Below, piece by piece: positions 42,822-52,194 of a stretch of 64,000 nt of DNA. Position 1 is the stretch's first letter. The number at the start of each line of letters is the position of its first letter. Origin of the DNA: Bifidobacteriaceae bacterium (GTDB taxonomy: Bacteria > Actinomycetota > Actinomycetes > Actinomycetales > WQXJ01); contig JAIRYJ010000013.1 in the NCBI GenBank assembly GCA_031267825.1, positions 124,001 through 188,000 of the forward strand, in the 5' to 3' direction. The position numbers and the translations under genes are program-made. The notes under the pieces are model-generated. The model did no database searches. It was not told the origin of the DNA and worked only from the letters and a program-made list of their open reading frames with translations.

Positions 42822-45800
42822 GTGGAAACGACAAGTACCAGCGCCGTAACACCTGACGAATTAGTGGACGATGCCGTCCGTCTAGCCCGTCAGTGGTTCC
42901 GGGCCACCAGCGTGGCGGCTTCAGCCAAAGAAATCGCCTCCACCGCGATGCTGGCTCAGCTTGTCCAAGACAAGGCCGGCTTGCAGTTCACAATGGATTT
43001 TGTTGACCGGGTGGCCCGGCCGGAGGACAACAAAGTGGCGGCCCGTGAACTGAAGAAGCTGGCCGCCAGCGGCCAGGTACCCGGTTTCATTTCCTTACCG
43101 GACCGCCTGCTAACCATTGTGGGCGGGCGCTTCGCGCCGCTAGCCCCGGACCTGGCCATGCCGTTGGCCCGGGCACGGTTACGTCAACTTGTGGGTCACC
43201 TGGTGGTTGATTCGGCTGATGGGCCATTGTCGAGGCATATCGCGCGCTCTAAGGCGGCCGGTTACCGTCTGAACCTGAACCTGCTGGGTGAGGCCGTTCT
43301 GGGAGAAAAGGAAGCGGCTAAACGTCTGGCGCGTACCATAGCGCTGGTCCGGCGGCCAGACGTGGATTACATGTCAATCAAAATCTCTTCCCTGGCCAGC
43401 CAGTTGGTCACTTGGGACCGGGCCGGATCAGTTGAACGTATTTTGGATCATTTGCGGCCGCTGCTGCGCGCCGCCAAAGAGTTCTCCACCTTCATCAACT
43501 TGGACATGGAGGAATACCGTGACCTGGATTTGACGCTTGACGCTTTCCGTCAAGCTTTGATGGAACCGGAGTTCTTGAACCTGGAGGCGGGCATTGTGAT
43601 CCAGTGTTATCTGCCGGACGCGCTCGGGGCTTTGAAACAGCTGGCGGCCTTCGCCCAGGAACGCCTGGCGGCTGGTGGTGCGGCCATCAAGGTCCGCTTA
43701 GTTAAGGGTGCGAACCTGTCAATGGAGCAGGTTGAGTGTTCTTTACATGGCTGGGAGCAGGCAATCTACCCGTCAAAGGAAGCGGTTGACGCTAACTATG
43801 TCCGGGTCATTGATTGGGTCACCCGGCCAGAGAACTTGGTTAACCTGCGTGTCGGTGTGGCCGGGCATAACTTGTTTCATCTCGCTTTGGCTCATCTGCT
43901 GGCGGTTGGGCGTGGCGTGGCCGATGGCGTTGAGTTTGAGATGCTCCAAGGTATGGCGCCGGCCCAAGCTGAGGCGGTCAAAGCCACTACTGGTTCTGTT
44001 TTGTTCTACACACCGGTGGTCGCGGCCGAGGATTTTGATGTGGCGATCGCCTATCTGGTGCGCCGCTTAGAGGAGAACGCCGCACCGCAGAACTTCCTCC
44101 ATCAATCGTTCGCGCCAGTTCCTGATCCTTTGGCGATAGCTGAGGCGGCTTTCCGCCAGTCGGTGACTGAACGTGAAAAGTATTCGGTTGAGCCGCGCCG
44201 CGGCCAAGTACCAACGCCACCATCTGATGGTTTCTATAACCAGCCTGATTCCGATGGAGCGGTCCAAGCCCAGCGTGACTGGGCTGTGGCGGCTTTGGCG
44301 GCGGCGGTACCAGAGCAGGCTGTGGCCGAACTGACTGATCCGGCCCAGCTTGATGCTGTCATTGAGCGGGCCGCTAAAGCTCACGCTCGGTGGTCCGCGA
44401 CTGATCCGTCAAAGCGGGCGGCGGCTTTACATGCCGCCGCTGACCAGTTGCAAGCTCAACGTGGCGCGCTGGTTGGGATCATGGCCCATGAGGGTGGCAA
44501 GACTGTGGCTGAGGCTGATCCTGAAGTTTCGGAGGCGATCGACTTCGCCCGCTACTACGCCCAAAGCGCCACCGAAACACTGCGTTTGGACGGTTTGAGT
44601 TTCAAACCGTCCAAGGTGACGGCCGTTATCCCACCTTGGAATTTCCCGGTGGCGATCCCTGTGGGCGGGGTGATGGCGGCTTTGGCGGCTGGTTCACCGG
44701 TCGTGATTAAGCCAGCTAAAGCCACCCGGCGTTGCGTTGAGGTGGCTGTGGCCGCCATTCAGGAAGGTTTACGTCAAGCTGGAACAGATCCGTCCATCCT
44801 GCAAGTAGTTCATGTCGCGAACCATGAACTTGGCCAACGTTTGGTGACTCATCCTGACGTCGAAACGGTGGTCTTGACTGGTTCGATCGATACAGCCAAA
44901 ATGTTCGCCGCCTGGCGGCCGGAACTGAACCTGTTAGCTGAAACCTCAGGTAAGAACTCGATCATTGTCACCCCTGCGGCTGATTTGGACTTGGCCGCGG
45001 CTGACCTGGTCAAGTCCGCTTTTGGTCATGCCGGGCAGAAATGTTCAGCGGCTTCGTTAGGGATTCTGGTTGGTTCGGTTTACCGGTCGCGGCGTTTCTT
45101 AGGACAGTTGGCTGATTCTGTCCGCTCGTTAGCGGTTGGCTATGGCACTGACCTTGCCACAACTATGGGACCGGTCATTGAACTGCCTGGCGAGAAGTTA
45201 CGTCGCGGATTGACGCGGCTTGATCCTGGTGAACGCTGGCTGGTTCAACCTAAGGAACTCGATTCGTCTGGCCGTTTGTGGTCACCTGGTTTGAAAGCCG
45301 GTGTGGCGCCTGGTTCTTGGTTCCATCTGACCGAATGTTTTGGCCCGGTGTTGGGCTTGATGTTCGCTAAGGATCTGGATCAGGCGATCGCTTTACAAAA
45401 CGCCACCGCCTTCGGTTTGACTGGTGGGTTGCATTCGCTAGATGAGCTTGAGATTGAACGCTGGCTTGACCGGGTAGAGGTCGGCAACGCCTATGTTAAC
45501 CGTCACATCACTGGTGCGATTGTCCGGCGTCAGCCGTTTGGCGGCTGGAAGGCTTCAGCTGTTGGACCAGGCGCCAAGGCGGGTGGCCCTAACTATGTGG
45601 CTGAGTTTGGCACGTGGTCTGATGCCCAACCGCCGAAGGATCTTGACGCTTGGCTGGAAACCGCCCGCTTGAGTGATGTGGCGGCCTGGGCTGAGGAGTT
45701 TTCACGTGATTGGGATCCTTCTGGTCTGCGGGTTGAGGCTAACGTTTTCCGTTACAGCCCGGTCACCGAATACACCGTCCGGGTTGGCGAGGGCGCCACT

Positions 45801-46106
45801 GAACATCAGGTTCAACGGGTCCTCTCGGCCGGCGCCACGGCCGGTGTAGCGGTGGTGGTTTCACGTTGGGGTGAGGAAACCCATGAAGTGTTCGCCCGCT
45901 CTGTCCGCAGTGGGCTGATCTCAGGGCGGATCAGGGTGATAGGCCGGGCGCCTGGTTTGCGCCAGGCGGCCGCTGCCCGGCTCGGCGAGGTCACCGTCTT
46001 GGATCAGCCGGTGACCGGTTCGGGTCGGCGTGAACTGCTCAATGTGCTCCACGAACAGTCGCTTTCCATCACTAAGCACCGCTTTGGCCACGTCCGCGGC
46101 GATTGA
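42822..46106 (+). CDS. putA: Bifunctional proline dehydrogenase/P5C dehydrogenase
   Basis: Oxidises proline to glutamate in two steps on one 1094-residue chain. The PRODH barrel (about 130-450) includes MSIKISSLASQ, FINLDMEEYRDLDLT and VKGANLSMEQ; the aldehyde dehydrogenase part (about 490-960) has IPPWNFPVAIPVGG, LLAETSGKNSI and catalytic Cys741 in FGHAGQKCSA. It lacks the DNA-binding domain of enterobacterial PutA, fitting the separate divergent regulator. GGAGGG precedes GTG 42822. Confidence 0.95.
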   Translation: METTSTSAVTPDELVDDAVRLARQWFRATSVAASAKEIASTAMLAQLVQDKAGLQFTMDFVDRVARPEDNKVAARELKKLAASGQVPGFISLPDRLLTIVGGRFAPLAPDLAMPLARARLRQLVGHLVVDSADGPLSRHIARSKAAGYRLNLNLLGEAVLGEKEAAKRLARTIALVRRPDVDYMSIKISSLASQLVTWDRAGSVERILDHLRPLLRAAKEFSTFINLDMEEYRDLDLTLDAFRQALMEPEFLNLEAGIVIQCYLPDALGALKQLAAFAQERLAAGGAAIKVRLVKGANLSMEQVECSLHGWEQAIYPSKEAVDANYVRVIDWVTRPENLVNLRVGVAGHNLFHLALAHLLAVGRGVADGVEFEMLQGMAPAQAEAVKATTGSVLFYTPVVAAEDFDVAIAYLVRRLEENAAPQNFLHQSFAPVPDPLAIAEAAFRQSVTEREKYSVEPRRGQVPTPPSDGFYNQPDSDGAVQAQRDWAVAALAAAVPEQAVAELTDPAQLDAVIERAAKAHARWSATDPSKRAAALHAAADQLQAQRGALVGIMAHEGGKTVAEADPEVSEAIDFARYYAQSATETLRLDGLSFKPSKVTAVIPPWNFPVAIPVGGVMAALAAGSPVVIKPAKATRRCVEVAVAAIQEGLRQAGTDPSILQVVHVANHELGQRLVTHPDVETVVLTGSIDTAKMFAAWRPELNLLAETSGKNSIIVTPAADLDLAAADLVKSAFGHAGQKCSAASLGILVGSVYRSRRFLGQLADSVRSLAVGYGTDLATTMGPVIELPGEKLRRGLTRLDPGERWLVQPKELDSSGRLWSPGLKAGVAPGSWFHLTECFGPVLGLMFAKDLDQAIALQNATAFGLTGGLHSLDELEIERWLDRVEVGNAYVNRHITGAIVRRQPFGGWKASAVGPGAKAGGPNYVAEFGTWSDAQPPKDLDAWLETARLSDVAAWAEEFSRDWDPSGLRVEANVFRYSPVTEYTVRVGEGATEHQVQRVLSAGATAGVAVVVSRWGEETHEVFARSVRSGLISGRIRVIGRAPGLRQAAAARLGEVTVLDQPVTGSGRRELLNVLHEQSLSITKHRFGHVRGD

Positions 46107-46284
46107 TTCAACTCTGGCCAGATAGGCGTTGCGGGCTGGTTACGACCGGCCTGCCCACGCGGTTGGACCGTGACCTCATGGTTTCCTACCTGTTATCTGT
46201 TGTGTTGTTGGTGGTTTGGTGGGAGCGTTGTGTGAAGGCACTGCGTGGTGCGCCCCGTCTACGGCTCTAAGGAGGGTCTTGGAT

Positions 46285-48324
46285 ATGAAAACAGCAAGGC
46301 TGATTGTTTCGGTGGGCTTGGTGGTGGGGTTGGTGGGTGTTGCGCCTGTGTTGATGACAGATGCTCAGGCTGGTGCCGCCCCGGTCGAAGAGTTCGGGGT
46401 TACCAGCTTGGAAGCTAAGGGTGGTGAAGTGAACCTTGATCCTAGGATCGCGGATATGTTGGTTCAGGTGGCTAGTGAACTGTTGGGTGATCGGTTCGTT
46501 GATGTGTGGGTGGCGGAAGACCAGTCAGGTTTTGAGGTTGGCGCAGTCAATTTGACGAAGGCTGACCAGGTGGTGTTGGACGAGTTGAAGGTGGCTGGTC
46601 CGGTTGCTTTGGTTTCTGCTCCGGTGCCGCGTGGCGTGTTGGATGCTGCCGCTGAATCGGTTGTTGAAGCGTTGGGTGAGTCTTTGGTGATGGTGGGACC
46701 AGACTATAAGAACGGTGTGATCCGGGCGGAAGTGTTGAAGGCTGATCTAGCTAAAGCCACCAAAGCGATTGGCACCGTAACTGGTGTGTCAACCGCTAAA
46801 GCCGCTGACAACCGGAAGGCCTGGTCTAAAGGTGATGTGGTACCAGTCGAACTGAAAGAAGGCAGGCCGGATGTCTTGCTGGGCTCGTTGAGTCCGCTGG
46901 AAACCCAGAATGAACTGCCTCTGAGAGCTGGTAAGCGCATCTATATTGGCGGCCGCGGTTACTGCACGGCCAACATCCTTGTCCGGATTGGTTCAGCTCG
47001 GCATGTGTTGACCGCCGGTCATTGCGGGGCGGTTGGCGACCAAGTTAGTGTGGGCCCTGTCAGCCTTGAGACTATTGGCGCTTCAACCTTCTATTCGAGT
47101 GGCAACAATTCCACTATCACGGCCGATGTGGGAAGGTTCCCCGCTCCGGCGCGAGTCGAACCATCGGTGTTCAAACAGGATAATTTGACCTCTAACGTGA
47201 CTGGTTGGGCTAACCCGATTGTCGGTCAACAGGCTTGTTTCCGGGGCGCCGCCACTGGCTCGGAGCGATGCGGCACGATCTCTGCCGTGAATACCAGCTT
47301 TACTGGGTCGCTTGAGGGAGCCGGCTCAAGGACGGTGACTGGCCTGTTCACTATCCCACTACAAGGGGCTCACGGCGATTCGGGTGCGCCCGTCTACTAC
47401 AAGGGCGCGAGCGGTGTCGTGATTCTTGGGATCCTGTCCTCGGGATCGCAACCGACCGAATCCCCTCTGATCCGGGTTTCTTCCATGCGCACCGCCTTGC
47501 CTGCGGCGGGTAATGCCAGTGTTGTGATGGCTCCTGGGTTGGGTGTGCCGGTGGTGTCTTCGTCGAGTATCGCTTCGGGGTTCCCGCAGCTGGTGTTGAG
47601 TCCTGACATGTCCCTTGATGGTCAAGCTGAGCTGGTCGGGGTTGATCCGAGTGGTCGTCTGTTGGTGTATTCACCTAATGATCTGGTTACAGCTATAGGT
47701 TCGGCTGGTCTTATGGGGATTGGTTTTGGTTCTCATACTGTTACAGCGCCCGGGGATTGGAGTGGTGATGGTGTACCGGACATTATTTCTTCTACTAGTG
47801 ACGGGTACTTGTGGTTGTTCAGTGGTTTGGGTGGTGGTGCGATCAACTCTAAGGTTCAGATCGGTCATGGCTGGTCTAGTTACAAGGTGGTACCGGTTGG
47901 TGATGTCACCTCGGATGGTTATAACGATCTGTTAGCGGTTCATAAGACAACTGGTGATTTGCGGTTGTATCCGGGGAACGGGGCTGGTGGGTTCTTGGCG
48001 TCTAGTCAGGTTGGTAACGGCTGGAACGGGTACACGTTGTACGCGGCTGGTGATTTGAATGGTGATGGTAAGGCTGACATTTTGTCTATCAACACGGCTG
48101 GGGACATGTTCTATTACCGGGGTGTTGGGAATGGGACGTTCCAGACCAGGGTGCGGGTTGGTAATGGTTGGACTGGGTTCAAGTTAGCTAGTGGTGGGGA
48201 TCTGAATGGTGATGGGATGGCTGATATTGTGGGCCGTCAAAACTCGACTTCGAAGCTTTATTACTACAGGTCGACTGGGTCTGGGGCGTTCGCTACCAAA
48301 GTTCAGATTGGTTCCGGGTTCTAG
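46285..48324 (+). CDS. Secreted trypsin-like (streptogrisin-type) protease with FG-GAP repeats
   Basis: A 679-residue exported protein: signal peptide (1-30), pro-region (about 40-190) as in streptogrisins, S1 protease domain with His246 (TAGHC), Asp281 (TADVG) and Ser366 (GDSGAP), then at least four FG-GAP/VCBS-like repeats of the DLNGDGKADIL type. ATG 46285 with AAGGAGG upstream is chosen over a longer frame. The repeats are shared with the next two genes and may bind calcium or surfaces. The disulfide partners Cys227 and Cys247 fit the S1 fold. Confidence 0.9.
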   Translation: MKTARLIVSVGLVVGLVGVAPVLMTDAQAGAAPVEEFGVTSLEAKGGEVNLDPRIADMLVQVASELLGDRFVDVWVAEDQSGFEVGAVNLTKADQVVLDELKVAGPVALVSAPVPRGVLDAAAESVVEALGESLVMVGPDYKNGVIRAEVLKADLAKATKAIGTVTGVSTAKAADNRKAWSKGDVVPVELKEGRPDVLLGSLSPLETQNELPLRAGKRIYIGGRGYCTANILVRIGSARHVLTAGHCGAVGDQVSVGPVSLETIGASTFYSSGNNSTITADVGRFPAPARVEPSVFKQDNLTSNVTGWANPIVGQQACFRGAATGSERCGTISAVNTSFTGSLEGAGSRTVTGLFTIPLQGAHGDSGAPVYYKGASGVVILGILSSGSQPTESPLIRVSSMRTALPAAGNASVVMAPGLGVPVVSSSSIASGFPQLVLSPDMSLDGQAELVGVDPSGRLLVYSPNDLVTAIGSAGLMGIGFGSHTVTAPGDWSGDGVPDIISSTSDGYLWLFSGLGGGAINSKVQIGHGWSSYKVVPVGDVTSDGYNDLLAVHKTTGDLRLYPGNGAGGFLASSQVGNGWNGYTLYAAGDLNGDGKADILSINTAGDMFYYRGVGNGTFQTRVRVGNGWTGFKLASGGDLNGDGMADIVGRQNSTSKLYYYRSTGSGAFATKVQIGSGF

Positions 48325-48341
48325 GCGAGAGGAGAGTTGAT

Positions 48342-49415
48342 ATGCGGTCAAAGATGAGACGCACCTGGCTGTTGATAGCTGGGTTGGCGTGTTTCGGCTT
48401 GATGGGTGGTTGTACGTCTCCTGTTGTGGACGGCCCGGCAACGCCTGGCGCGACAGGCCAGACAACTCCGGCTCCGGGCGGCGGGGCTGAGACAGGGCAA
48501 GCCGCTGAAGCTGCTCTGCCTGGAACACCTGTTGGTGGACTGCGGAGTGTTCTGCTAGGTCATGCGATGTTCCCGGATGCTGATGACATTACGGGAAACG
48601 GTGGTGTTGGGGCGGTGTTCGGGATTGATGAGGCAGGCACCTTGTGGGCCTATCCGCTTGAGGCTGGTCCCCGGTTGGGTCAACCGGTGTTGGCTGGCAC
48701 TGGTTTCGCGGCCGAGACGTTACGACCGATTGTGTATCAAAGACCGTTCAGTGAGTCCTCAACGCACGGTTTGGTGGGTGTGGTTTGTGATGGGCTGTTG
48801 TACCGCCATGACGTAGGTTATGACCAGAAGGTTTGGCTGGCCAAACAGATCGGTAACGGTTGGGACGGGTACCAGGTAGCCGCATTGGGTCCGCCAGCAG
48901 CCGAATACGACGATGCCGTTTTCGACTTGTACGGAGCTAGCCAATTGTCAGGTGATTTGTTTCTTTACCGTAACCGGGATGGTGTTTTCCAGTATCCGTA
49001 CCCTAAGACCGGTAATGGGTGGCAAGGCTTCGAGCTGTGGTCGGCCGGTGACCTTAACAAGGACGGTTTGAGCGATATTTTCGGGATCAGCCCGGCGGGT
49101 GACTTGTATTTGTATTACGGCTCACCCGATGGCGGTTTTACCACCAAGTCGAAGGTTGGTTACGGTTGGTCTGGTTTTGATATCGCGCCGGGCACGGACA
49201 TTGATGGTGACAAACTGGAGGATCTGGTCAGTCGTGACGCCGAGGGCCGACTGTTCTTCTACCGTGGGCTAGGCGAAGGCCGGTTCGCCACCAAGGTTCA
49301 GATCGCTGACGGTTGGGGACCGCTTGACCCGGGTCCTGATTGCTCAGCCAGTGGCCCCGGTGAACTAGTAATACTGCCCTGGCAACAGCCTTTGGTTGCC
49401 TACACTTTTTTCTAG
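48342..49415 (+). CDS. FG-GAP repeat lipoprotein
   Basis: A 357-residue predicted surface lipoprotein: signal ending LMGGC (Cys24), a Pro/Gly/Ala linker, then FG-GAP-like repeats (DLNKDGLSDIFGI, DIDGDKLEDLVSR) and the aromatic motif GNGWQGF. It starts 17 nt after the protease gene with GAGAGGAGAG upstream, so it is likely co-transcribed. It has no enzyme domain that I recognise. The following pseudogene is a paralogue. Confidence 0.82.
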   Translation: MRSKMRRTWLLIAGLACFGLMGGCTSPVVDGPATPGATGQTTPAPGGGAETGQAAEAALPGTPVGGLRSVLLGHAMFPDADDITGNGGVGAVFGIDEAGTLWAYPLEAGPRLGQPVLAGTGFAAETLRPIVYQRPFSESSTHGLVGVVCDGLLYRHDVGYDQKVWLAKQIGNGWDGYQVAALGPPAAEYDDAVFDLYGASQLSGDLFLYRNRDGVFQYPYPKTGNGWQGFELWSAGDLNKDGLSDIFGISPAGDLYLYYGSPDGGFTTKSKVGYGWSGFDIAPGTDIDGDKLEDLVSRDAEGRLFFYRGLGEGRFATKVQIADGWGPLDPGPDCSASGPGELVILPWQQPLVAYTFF

Positions 49416-49493
49416 AGGCCATTGGGACCAGCACTGGCCCACTGGTTGCCCGGTGGGCGATCCCGAGTCTTAGTGAGTGAGGGAAGTGTTGAC

Positions 49494-50549
49494 ATGATGT
49501 CAAAGTTCGAACGCACCTGGTTGATGTTGGCTGGGGTGGCGTGTTTCGGGTTGTTGGGTGGTGGGCCTGCTGTGGCTGCGGGTGATGTGTCTACCGTGGC
49601 TTCTGTCAGCCAGGACGTTAGTGGTGGCGCCGCCTGAGTGTTCGTGGTGGCCGATGGGGAAGACACGGCTGATCCGCCGGAAGCACCGGTCGGTGATTTG
49701 CGCGGACTGTTCTTGGGTGAGGCGGTATTCCGCTGGGACGCGGGTGCTGTGTTTGGGGTTGATCAGGCTGGAAACCTGTAGGCGTATCCGTTCGAGGCGG
49801 GTTCCCCGCTAGGGGAACCAGTCATAGCGGGGACCGGTTTCGGCGGTGAAACACCGCAACCGGGGCGGTATTTCGGGGCAATCGACCTTGGCAGCACAAC
49901 ACAACTAATAGGATCAGCTTGCACCGGACCGCTGTACCATCATCAGCTTGGCTACCAGCAGGCTCCGCCCGCGGCGGAGCGGATCGGTGATGATGACTGG
50001 TCCGGGCGGCTGGTAACCGCGGTCATCCCGGCACCTGGCACTGAACCGGTTGCCTTTGATTAGCTGGCGGTTGAGGAGTCCACTGGTGACTTGTCGCTCT
50101 ACCAGAACCGGGATGGCAGCTTCTTGGATCGTCACCCAAAGGTTGGTAACGGCTGGCAAGGTTACGCCTTGTATTCGGCTGGTGACGTCAACTCGGATCG
50201 TTGGGCTGACATTTACGGGATTGACCCGGCCGGTGACTTGTATTTGTCCCTTGGTTTGCGGTCTGGTGGGTTCGCCACCAAGGTTAGAGTCGGGTGGGGC
50301 TGGTCGGGGTTTGACATCGCTTCAGGAGCCGACATCAACGGTGATCGAATCGATGACCTGATCGGCCGGGACCAGGCCGGTCAAGTCTTCTTCTACCGTG
50401 GGCTAGGCAAAGGCCGGTTCGCCACTAAAGTGCGGATCGGCGACGGTTGGGGACCGGCTGGCAGCGGCCAGGATTGTTCGCTTAACCAACCCGGCCAAAC
50501 CCAAGCCTTCCCCTGGCAACAACCACTTATCGGGAGCATCGTCTTGTAG
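49494..50549 (+). pseudogene. FG-GAP protein paralogue with three in-frame stops
   Basis: One continuous reading frame of 352 codons aligns along its whole length with the preceding lipoprotein but contains TGA (49635), TAG (49779) and TAG (50061). The second stop replaces the Trp codon of LWAYP and the third lies where the paralogue has a Leu after FD. No frameshift is seen. The lipobox cysteine is also lost (LLGGGPAVAAG). GAGGGAAG precedes the ATG. Most likely a recent pseudogene; readthrough would be the alternative. Confidence 0.8.
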
Positions 50550-50671
50550 GCGCGGACGTGTTGTAGGCACCCGTAGTTCCAGGACCGCGTTAACCGATAC
50601 CTTCCTGGGACCACGGCGCTGCACCCGCCCCCGATAGGCGCACCCATCACTTGCCCGGGCGGCCAGCTACA

Positions 50672-50697
50672 CACCGGTGACGCACCGGTGTTACACT
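50672..50697 (+). promoter_or_regulatory. vapBC-2 operator and leaderless promoter
   Basis: Two self-complementary CACCGGTG boxes (50672-50679, 50683-50690) abut TACACT (50692-50697), a -10-like hexamer only 6 nt before the antitoxin ATG. No Shine-Dalgarno sequence is present. Confidence 0.5.
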
Positions 50698-50703
50698 GAA
50701 GTA

Positions 50704-50970
50704 ATGCCGACATCACTTCCCCGCCATGCCATCACTGAAACGCCAGAGATCGCCGCGGCGATCGATTCGGGCCACGCCGAATGGCCCAGCGTCTCAAGCC
50801 GGGCTGAGATAGTGCGTCGACTGATCCTTGAAGGCTCCGGAGCCATCCGCCGACGCCATCACGGCCGAAAGGCTTCACACGCCAAGGCGGTTGAACAATG
50901 GGCCGGCTCTACGCCCGGCGTCTTTCCGCCAGACGCGGTTACGGCGCTACACGGCGAGTGGCCCGAATGA
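50704..50970 (+). CDS. Putative VapB-type antitoxin
   Basis: An 88-residue protein directly upstream of a PIN toxin and overlapping it by ATGA. The segment SRAEIVRRLILEG looks like the helix of a small DNA-binding antitoxin, but I cannot place the family firmly. It is basic in the middle (RRRHHGRKASHAK). Identification rests mainly on context. An earlier in-frame ATG at 50677 is disfavoured by the promoter position. Confidence 0.65.
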   Translation: MPTSLPRHAITETPEIAAAIDSGHAEWPSVSSRAEIVRRLILEGSGAIRRRHHGRKASHAKAVEQWAGSTPGVFPPDAVTALHGEWPE

Positions 50971-51377
50971 TAGTCCTAGACGCCAGCGTAATCATCGCCT
51001 TACTCGATCCGGAAAACATTCACCATCAGGCGGTCAGGCCGGTCTACGCTTCAGACGAGCGCCTCGCGGTCAGTACCCTCACCTTGGCCGAGGTCATGGT
51101 TTATCCCCTGCCTGAGCCCAGAAACTGGGAAGCCTTCATCACTGACTTCGAGATCGCTGTCATACCGCTGCTGGACGGGGACGCTGGCGGCCTGGCCCAG
51201 GTCCGGCGCGAGACCCGTTTGAGAATGCCCGACAGCGTGGTTCTATACACAGCGATGAAACTCGGGGCGGACATCGCCACAACTGACCGCCACCTTGCCC
51301 GGGCGGCCAGCGGGGCGGGCCTACATGTTTTGCCAGGCGGGTTTACTGGCATAAACATGCCGGTAATAGGGGGCTAG
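50967..51377 (+). CDS. VapC-type PIN-domain toxin
   Basis: A 136-residue PIN ribonuclease: MIVLDASVIIALL with the first metal aspartate, STLTLAEV with the conserved glutamate, and MPDSVVLYTAMKLGADIATTDRHLA with the later acidic residues. The start overlaps the antitoxin stop. Its 3' end overlaps the converging nagB gene by 57 nt, meaning the module was placed, or extended, right against the amino-sugar operon. Confidence 0.85.
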   Translation: MIVLDASVIIALLDPENIHHQAVRPVYASDERLAVSTLTLAEVMVYPLPEPRNWEAFITDFEIAVIPLLDGDAGGLAQVRRETRLRMPDSVVLYTAMKLGADIATTDRHLARAASGAGLHVLPGGFTGINMPVIGG

Positions 51378-52106
51378 CTGAAGACGCAAGGCGGCGGCAT
51401 CGTCCAACAAAACTGTCGCATGCGGATGGAACTGTAAGATCGAAGCCGGCCACATGGCTGACACCCCACCCTCAACCATGTGGTGAACGGCCTCCGCTTT
51501 GGACCGACCCAACGCCATCAAAACCAGATGGCGGGCCTCCATGATGGTACCCAGCCCCTGCGTCAAAACATGATGCGGCACTTTCGCCTCATCACCACCA
51601 AAGAAGCGAGCGTTGTCCGTCACCGTTTGCGGCGTCAACGTCTTAACCCGGGTGCGTGACGCCAGCGATGAACCAGGCTCATTAAAGGCGATATGTCCGT
51701 CAGAACCGATCCCCAAAATTTGCAAGTCAATCCCGCCAGCCTGACGGATCGCCTCATCATAGGCCTGGCTAGCGGCCGCCAAATCAGGTGCCGCACCATC
51801 CGGACCTTGAACCGCTCCAGCAGCGAAATCAACCCGGGACGCGATCTCACGTTCAATCACGTTGCGGTAGCGTTCCGGATGATCCAACGGCAAACCAACA
51901 TATTCGTCCAGCATGAAAGCCCGCGCTTGCGCGAAAGAGATCCGTCCCGCTTGGTAGCGTTCCACCAGCGCGTTATAGAGAGCCAGCGGCGATGATCCGG
52001 TCGCCAAACCCAGCACCGCGTCCGGCTTGCGCTTCAACAGGTGTTCGATGCCGTCCGCCGCGGCCGCAGCGATCGCCTCGCGTCCCGGCAATATGACAAC
52101 TTCCAT
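51321..52106 (-). CDS. nagB: Glucosamine-6-phosphate deaminase
   Basis: Converts glucosamine-6-phosphate to fructose-6-phosphate and ammonia, the exit step of amino-sugar catabolism. The 261-residue protein has LGLATGSSPLALY, FMLDEYVGLPLDHPERY, LGIGSDGHIAFNEPGSSL with catalytic residues, and RHLVLMALGRSKAEAVH. It is the last gene of a minus-strand operon with a ROK repressor and a sugar importer, which identifies that operon as amino-sugar related. Confidence 0.94.
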   Translation of the reverse strand: MEVVILPGREAIAAAAADGIEHLLKRKPDAVLGLATGSSPLALYNALVERYQAGRISFAQARAFMLDEYVGLPLDHPERYRNVIEREIASRVDFAAGAVQGPDGAAPDLAAASQAYDEAIRQAGGIDLQILGIGSDGHIAFNEPGSSLASRTRVKTLTPQTVTDNARFFGGDEAKVPHHVLTQGLGTIMEARHLVLMALGRSKAEAVHHMVEGGVSAMWPASILQFHPHATVLLDDAAALRLQLAPYYRHVYASKPAWQNM

Positions 52107-52194
52107 CAGATCATTCCTCTCAGTTGGTTCGGCTGCCTCGCCAGGTGGTCCGCGTCAGCCCACCGGCTAATCAGATAGAACGGTCCGGCCATTG

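Noticed and set aside
46216-46284. Longer N-terminus of the streptogrisin-like protease
   Set aside because: AAGGAGG and a standard signal peptide support ATG 46285; the extension would bury the signal peptide.
49494-50549. Genome-wide recoding of TAG or TGA
   Set aside because: Many certain genes here end in TAG or TGA at the expected length, so the stops in this frame are not read as sense codons generally.
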